Assembly: GCF_004362715.1 (NCBI RefSeq)
Contig: NZ_SNYC01000004.1
Coordinates: 186,001 to 250,000 of the forward strand
DNA from: Pedobacter metabolipauper
GTDB lineage: Bacteria; Bacteroidota; Bacteroidia; Sphingobacteriales; Sphingobacteriaceae
Length of the DNA: 64,000 bases
Direction of reading: 5' to 3'
Shown: piece by piece, positions 59,690 to 64,000 of the stretch
How the letters are laid out: every line of letters starts with the position of its first letter
Position numbering within the stretch: the first letter of the stretch is position 1
Program-made: the position numbers and the translations under genes
Notes under the pieces: model-generated
The model's input: only the letters and a program-made list of their open reading frames with translations
Told to the model about the DNA's origin: nothing
Database searches by the model: none

Positions 59690-60698
59690 GGTGCAGCTGA
59701 TTAATAGGATTAGAAAAATTACCTATCAGTTGTTTCAATGCGGCCAGGTATTGTTCCGCATTGGTTTCATTTGGTGCAAACCGCTTGATCAAACTCATCT
59801 CTAAAAACTGCTGCAGCAATGCAGCATTCCTCTCGCTCAACTTCAAATCCGGAAGTACAGAAAGAATATGCTGCTCAGAAAATTGATCCAGGGCCATATC
59901 ACGGATTGAAAACGTGGAGAGCGTTGAGAACGTTGAACGTGCGGAGAACCTGGAACGCATGGAAAACGCAGTGACAGTCGATACCTCTGAGCGCGTGGAA
60001 AGCACGGGCAATATAGAAAGGTGAAACTGCAGAAACCGCTTTAAGATCATAAAAGATCTCGAAATGAGATCCTTTTCTATATCCTGTCCAGATTTTAATC
60101 CTGCTTTTAACTCCTCTTCCAGAAGTGACAATTGCATCAATGCCCAAAATTTATCTTCCAAAACATCGGTCTCAATCCTTGATTGTTTGACAATACCGAC
60201 AGCTAAAATAGCCAGCAAAACAATAAAGGCCGAAACCTTAAAAAGCATGGAATAAAAATGATCCGGGCCCTGATCAACCGGTTTAATCGCAGACAATGCA
60301 GTGATGGCCTTTTCCGGCTTGAAGTAAACAGAACCGGCAGGTTCAATAAATGCATCCTGAATATCCTTTCTAATTATAAATACAGGCAGGGAACTAAACA
60401 ATAGGGTATCAGGTTCAAGAAGGGTCAATATAACCTGTTGCTTAAATTTGGGAATTCCCTGAATGATGGTATCTGACTTTAATGTTTTAAGGATCAACGC
60501 TGATTCCGGCAAAGAGAACAAATCCCAGCGGATGGAATCAATGCCTTTACCTGTTATGGTAAGTGTCAGCGTAACCGGCTGTCCAACTGCGGCAATCTTT
60601 TTATCTGCTTTCAGCAAAACCTGATCTGCTTTTGCAAATACCAGGAAAGGCAATCCAATCACAAACAGGAGCATGAAATAGCGGAGCGATCTCATCAT
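59682..60698 (-). CDS. Bat-associated membrane protein with tripeptide-repeat insert
   Basis: 338 residues. Signal-like N-terminus (MMRSLRYFMLLFVIGLPFLVFA), a beta-sandwich part (about 25-130, LLKADKKIAAVGQPVTLTLTITG), a membrane helix (about 150-168, VSAFIVLLAILAVGIV) and a cytoplasmic helical end. It occupies the place of the DUF4381-like/BatD-like gene in moxR-batA operons. Residues about 242-264 are a Ser-x-[Phe/Arg/Leu] repeat encoded by a 9-bp tandem repeat. Its start overlaps the DUF58 stop by 1 nt. Confidence 0.7.
   Translation of the reverse strand: MMRSLRYFMLLFVIGLPFLVFAKADQVLLKADKKIAAVGQPVTLTLTITGKGIDSIRWDLFSLPESALILKTLKSDTIIQGIPKFKQQVILTLLEPDTLLFSSLPVFIIRKDIQDAFIEPAGSVYFKPEKAITALSAIKPVDQGPDHFYSMLFKVSAFIVLLAILAVGIVKQSRIETDVLEDKFWALMQLSLLEEELKAGLKSGQDIEKDLISRSFMILKRFLQFHLSILPVLSTRSEVSTVTAFSMRSRFSARSTFSTLSTFSIRDMALDQFSEQHILSVLPDLKLSERNAALLQQFLEMSLIKRFAPNETNAEQYLAALKQLIGNFSNPINQLHHD
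59908..59970. repeat. 9-bp degenerate tandem repeat, seven units
   Basis: Plus strand units: GAAAACGTG, GAGAGCGTT, GAGAACGTT, GAACGTGCG, GAGAACCTG, GAACGCATG, GAAAACGCA. Consensus about GAGAACGTG. It lies inside the Bat-associated gene, in frame, and encodes a tripeptide-periodic segment. The repeat unit is a multiple of three, so copy number can change without a frameshift. Confidence 0.75.
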
Positions 60699-61558
60699 TA
60701 CCCCTGCATAAAAGTGATCAGTTTCTCCATAAACGGGTCGTCCGTATTGATGAACAGCGACCTGGTATTATTCCGGTCAAAAAAGGACCTAAATCCGCTT
60801 CTGAAGTCCTGGTGATGCTTGCTGTATGTATTTTGAAACCTTGCAGAGGATGTATTTACCCAATGTCCGCCCGACCGCTCAGCGTCTTTAAATTTTACCC
60901 AGGCCATTTTTGGCAGGTTAAGATCCCGTTCATCGGACACACAAATCGCAGTCAGCTCATGTTTATGAGCCAGGATCTTACAAACGGGTTCGTAGTTTTC
61001 GCAGATAAAGTCTGAGATGATGAAAACAGAACTTTGCTTCTGCGTAATCTTCAGCAAATACTGAAGTGCCCTGCACAGGTCGGTGCCCTTTCCACAAGGT
61101 TTTATGCGCACCATTTCACGGGCAATGTGCCAGAATTGTGCTTTCCCGCGCGCAGGAGGAATAACCTTGACAATCTCATCATTGAAAAAAATAACACCAA
61201 CAGAATTTTTACTTTCCAGGGCACTATAGGCAAGGGCAGCCCCAATTTCAATACTAAGATCTAACTTGCTTTTTTGGATCGTCCCAAAAACACCCGATTT
61301 GCTAACATCGATCAGGAACCAGATCAACCGTTCTTTATCCTCAATAAAGGTATTGATGAAGGTATCCCGAAATTTAGCCGTTACGTTCCAGTTGATATCA
61401 CGGGTATCATCGCCGGCTTCATATTTACGAATAGAGTCCAGTACGATCCCGCGGCCTTTTTTAGAACTTTTGAAGATTCCGCTAAGTTGCTGCCCCGATT
61501 TGCTTTTACACAAAATCTCCAGTTGCTCTATGCTGCCGATCAGATCTCTGAGTTCCAT
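60698..61558 (-). CDS. DUF58 family protein
   Basis: 286 residues without membrane segments. DUF58 signature YEAGDDTRDINWNVTAKF (about 46-63; the family shows Y..GD..R.I.W..sAR), followed by a VWA-like fold (LIWFLIDVSKSGVFG). DUF58 proteins pair with MoxR AAA+ ATPases. It lies 15 nt after moxR and overlaps the next gene by 1 nt. Confidence 0.88.
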   Translation of the reverse strand: MELRDLIGSIEQLEILCKSKSGQQLSGIFKSSKKGRGIVLDSIRKYEAGDDTRDINWNVTAKFRDTFINTFIEDKERLIWFLIDVSKSGVFGTIQKSKLDLSIEIGAALAYSALESKNSVGVIFFNDEIVKVIPPARGKAQFWHIAREMVRIKPCGKGTDLCRALQYLLKITQKQSSVFIISDFICENYEPVCKILAHKHELTAICVSDERDLNLPKMAWVKFKDAERSGGHWVNTSSARFQNTYSKHHQDFRSGFRSFFDRNNTRSLFINTDDPFMEKLITFMQG

Positions 61559-61573
61559 AATTCACAAAAGGGT

Positions 61574-62578
61574 TTAAGGCATCTCAATAGCAGAAATAAT
61601 TTGATTCAGTACCAGGTCTGCCGTCATATCCTCCGCAATGGCCGCATAGGTCAGGCCAATCCGGTGTCTCAGCACATCATACGCAATTGCCTTTACATCT
61701 TCAGGAATGACAAAGCTTCTTTTATTTAAAAATGCCTGAACACGTGCTGCCAGTGCCAGGTTGATGCTTCCCCTGGGCGAAGAACCGAACCGGATAAACG
61801 ATTTCAGGTGCTCCAGTCCATACCGCTCAGGGAAACGCGTACAGAAAATAATATTCAGGATGTAATCCTCTATTTTTTTATCAATGTAGATCCGCTTAAC
61901 CAGCGATTGAATGTGCAGGATCCTGGAAATACTAAATGCTGCATTCCCGGAAGAATCTGCAGGTTCCATATTCCGCTGCATCACCAGGCGCTCCTGCTCC
62001 AGCGTTGGATAAGTAATGACCACCTTCAGCATGAACCGGTCCATCTGTGCCTCAGGCAGCTCATAGGTGCCATTTTGATCAATCGGATTTTGAGTAGCCA
62101 GTACCAAAAAAGGTGCTTCCAGCGGATAGGTGGTATTACTGATGGTAACCTGGTGTTCCTGCATTACTTCCAACAGGGCACTCTGTACCTTTTCCGGGGC
62201 CCTGTTAATTTCATCGGCAAGAATAAAGTTTGCAAATACAGGGCCTTTCTTAATGTTAAACTCATTGGTCTGGATGTTATAGATCATGGTACCCAGAACA
62301 TCAGCAGGCAGGAGATCAGGTGTAAACTGGATCCGGTTAAATTTGGCCTGAATACTTTGAGCAAGAGATTTAACCGCAAGGGTCTTTGCCAAGCCCGGAA
62401 CACCCTCCAAAAGGATATGCCCATTGCCAAATAAGGCAACCAGCAAACTCCGGATTAAGGCTTCCTGACCAACAATGGTCTTTTGAAGGGATGCAATTAA
62501 ACCCGCTACAAAAATACCCTCTTCAAGAATTTCCTGTTCCATTTGCTCAAACGCTTTTGATTGAATTACCGGATCCAT
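61574..62578 (-). CDS. MoxR-family AAA+ ATPase
   Basis: 334 residues. Walker A LEGVPGLAKTL (about 57-67), Walker B FILADEINRAP, sensor 1 LVLATQNPID, Arg-finger region QMDRFMLKV and sensor 2 GSSPRGSINLA: an intact AAA_3 chaperone-type ATPase. MoxR proteins act with VWA proteins such as BatA/BatB on assembly or activation of other proteins. It follows the TPR gene by 27 nt and starts the bat operon core. Confidence 0.92.
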   Translation of the reverse strand: MDPVIQSKAFEQMEQEILEEGIFVAGLIASLQKTIVGQEALIRSLLVALFGNGHILLEGVPGLAKTLAVKSLAQSIQAKFNRIQFTPDLLPADVLGTMIYNIQTNEFNIKKGPVFANFILADEINRAPEKVQSALLEVMQEHQVTISNTTYPLEAPFLVLATQNPIDQNGTYELPEAQMDRFMLKVVITYPTLEQERLVMQRNMEPADSSGNAAFSISRILHIQSLVKRIYIDKKIEDYILNIIFCTRFPERYGLEHLKSFIRFGSSPRGSINLALAARVQAFLNKRSFVIPEDVKAIAYDVLRHRIGLTYAAIAEDMTADLVLNQIISAIEMP

Positions 62579-62605
62579 AGGTTATTCGATTACAATGAAA
62601 ATTTA

Positions 62606-64000
62606 TTATTTAGCAATCGCATAAGAACTTTTCAACTGGTTAAATTTAGTCTTGTTTGCTTTCACCTTCATGAAATCAGCCAGGAAGGCTTTCTCTTCGG
62701 GTGCATACTGATCTTTAATGATCTGTCGTGTCATGTACGCTTTTTCCAGGTATTCATAAGCTTTATCAAAGCTGGACGCACGTGCAGAAACCAATCCCAA
62801 ACCATACAAAGCCTGCGCATGGTCATTCTTTAATTCCACCGCTTTATTAAAGTTCTTTCCTGCATCAGCATCCTGGTTCAGGTAGAGCTGCGCCAAACCC
62901 ATATCCGCAAAGTAAGCTGCATCCGTAGCAGAAACATCCACTTTACCATATTCAGAAAAATCCTTTACTGCATTGTCCCATTGCTTTAACTTAAGATAGC
63001 TTAAGCCTCTTAAATAATGTTTGTCCTTAACTTTATTGCCGTCATCCAACCGGATCCCTTCATCAAAATTAGTGATGGCATCCGCATAGTTCTTCGTTTT
63101 AAAATAGACCTTACCATTCGCAAAAAAGTACTTGTACTTCTTTTCGTACTTCAGACCTTCATTGAAATTCTTTGTAGCCTTAGAAAGTTCATTTTGGGCA
63201 TCGTACACCAGGCCCATATAATAAAGGGCTTCCGCATTCTTCTCATTGTAATCCATCGCCTGCTCTAAGGCCAGGATCGCCGGGGCATACTGCTGAATGT
63301 TATAAAGTGCCTCCCCATTTAACTGCGATACCAAAGAGATATCACTGTTGATCAGCGGCAGTTGCTCTTTCTTCCCGTTTTTCTTGGTGGCTTCCAGATT
63401 TGTCTTTAACAAGGCAATAGCAGCAATATAGGCTTCCGAAGCTTTCTGAAAACTGGTGGTGATCTGAAGGGCATTTCCTTTTTCAATATAAGCCACTACA
63501 TTCGACGAATCTGCAGCAATTGCATCAGAGAAACTTTCAATGGCCAGCTCATATTCCGCTTTGCGGGTGTGAGACAATCCCTTTTTGAAATAGGCTTCTG
63601 AATATTTAGGATTGCATAAGATCGCCCTTTTATACAAATCAATCCCTTCCTGGTATTTACCATTAAATACACTGGCTGCTTCTTTTTCCTCCAGCTTTTT
63701 TGCAGTTAAAAACCGTATTTCAGCCTTTCCGAACAGGGATATGGAGTTACAGTTCCTAATTTCCAGCGACTTGTTAAACGCACTGTCAGCATCTGCAAAG
63801 TTTCCGCTTACCAAAAGATCTTGCCCTTTCTTCAGGAACTCATCGCTTTTCTGCTCTATATTTTTAACCTTAGGCGCATCAATACCTGCTTTCTCAGCTT
63901 CCATAAAATCAAGACCGGCCAAACGGGTATCTTTCAATTCGATATAGTTCATCCCTCTGTGATAATAAGCATTGCTGAATTTAGGATCCAGGGTAATTGC
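62606..64000 (-). CDS. TPR protein (5' end outside the window)
   Basis: The frame is open to base 64000: codons before Met 63952 read AITLDPKFSNAYYHRG, a TPR helix, so the true start lies beyond the window. The visible 464 residues are a long array of TPR units (EKGLSHTRKAEYELAIESFSD, EALYYMGLVYDAQNELSKAT, FANGKVYFKTKNYADAITNFDEG, YGLGLVSARASSFDKAYEYLE), with no membrane segment or enzyme domain visible. TPRs mediate protein binding. It lies 27 nt before moxR and is probably co-transcribed with the bat operon. Confidence 0.85.
   Translation of the reverse strand, partial: AITLDPKFSNAYYHRGMNYIELKDTRLAGLDFMEAEKAGIDAPKVKNIEQKSDEFLKKGQDLLVSGNFADADSAFNKSLEIRNCNSISLFGKAEIRFLTAKKLEEKEAASVFNGKYQEGIDLYKRAILCNPKYSEAYFKKGLSHTRKAEYELAIESFSDAIAADSSNVVAYIEKGNALQITTSFQKASEAYIAAIALLKTNLEATKKNGKKEQLPLINSDISLVSQLNGEALYNIQQYAPAILALEQAMDYNEKNAEALYYMGLVYDAQNELSKATKNFNEGLKYEKKYKYFFANGKVYFKTKNYADAITNFDEGIRLDDGNKVKDKHYLRGLSYLKLKQWDNAVKDFSEYGKVDVSATDAAYFADMGLAQLYLNQDADAGKNFNKAVELKNDHAQALYGLGLVSARASSFDKAYEYLEKAYMTRQIIKDQYAPEEKAFLADFMKVKANKTKFNQLKSSYAIAK

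Noticed and set aside
59899..60147. Minus-strand 82-residue frame across the repeat
   Set aside because: Its openness follows from the 9-bp periodicity and the overlapping real gene; no homology or start context.
1..64000. CRISPR arrays, tRNA or rRNA genes
   Set aside because: I saw no regular spacer-repeat array and no cloverleaf or rRNA signature on either strand.

Overview
The window looks like a chromosome segment of a Sphingobacteriaceae bacterium (Bacteroidota), closest in character to Pedobacter. The grounds are: moderate-to-low GC; TTTG / TAnnTTTG promoters typical of Bacteroidota; almost no Shine-Dalgarno sequences; frequent TTG and GTG starts; lineage-typical families (DUF4270, DUF4920, TonB-dependent receptor with a carboxypeptidase-regulatory domain, BatA-E); and a CarB without the allosteric domain. 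The genus is an inference; no rRNA is present. I found no tRNA, rRNA, CRISPR array or prophage.

Layout. 1-2.3 kb: the rimP-nusA-infB operon on the minus strand (infB cut by the window edge). 2.4-5.7 kb: a small lipoprotein, a holin-like membrane protein, an acyl-CoA dehydrogenase and panD-panC (pantothenate). 5.8-10.1 kb: a reduced glycogen-synthase-like protein, a DUF4270 lipoprotein and glmS, closed by a strong bidirectional terminator. 10.1-11.6 kb: ssb and mutY. 11.8-16.3 kb: HU, a TPR protein, a 29-residue very basic peptide, RNase G and RadA. 16.3-18.8 kb: an intergenic stretch with DnaA-box-like words, DUF4920, LemA and DUF3137. 18.8-21.6 kb: carB. 22-27.3 kb: a vitamin-salvage region with PnuC, a NadR-like kinase, a TPP riboswitch, a TonB-dependent receptor and a ThiE-like protein. 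27.3-30.4 kb: an MFS and an ABC exporter, convergent.

30.4-35.7 kb is a translation block on the minus strand (rplM-rpsI-rpsB-tsf, nagA, pyrH-frr) with some of the clearest promoters in the window. 35.8-39.8 kb holds a TonB-C protein, small membrane proteins, a beta-CASP nuclease and a methyltransferase. 39.8-41 kb is an AT-rich islet with an orphan lipoprotein and what may be a decayed transposase. 41-53.8 kb is rich in peptide breakdown: peptidase T, M14 peptidase, rhomboid protease, dipeptide epimerase, M28 peptidase and a 1,104-residue tricorn-like S41 protease, mixed with a degenerate HNH-like protein, rhodanese and DUF4407.

53.8-64 kb is one long minus-strand cluster: TPR protein, MoxR ATPase, DUF58, a Bat-associated membrane protein, BatA, BatB, BatC, BatD, BatE, then a degenerate thiamine-pyrophosphokinase-like protein and a GNAT acetyltransferase. 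Almost every junction overlaps or is under 30 nt, so they are probably co-transcribed. The Bat module is a known aerotolerance/envelope-stress system. Less ordinary are the 9-bp tandem repeat inside one gene, the two proteins resembling thiamine enzymes with altered catalytic motifs, the reduced glycogen synthase, and leaderless promoter arrangements.
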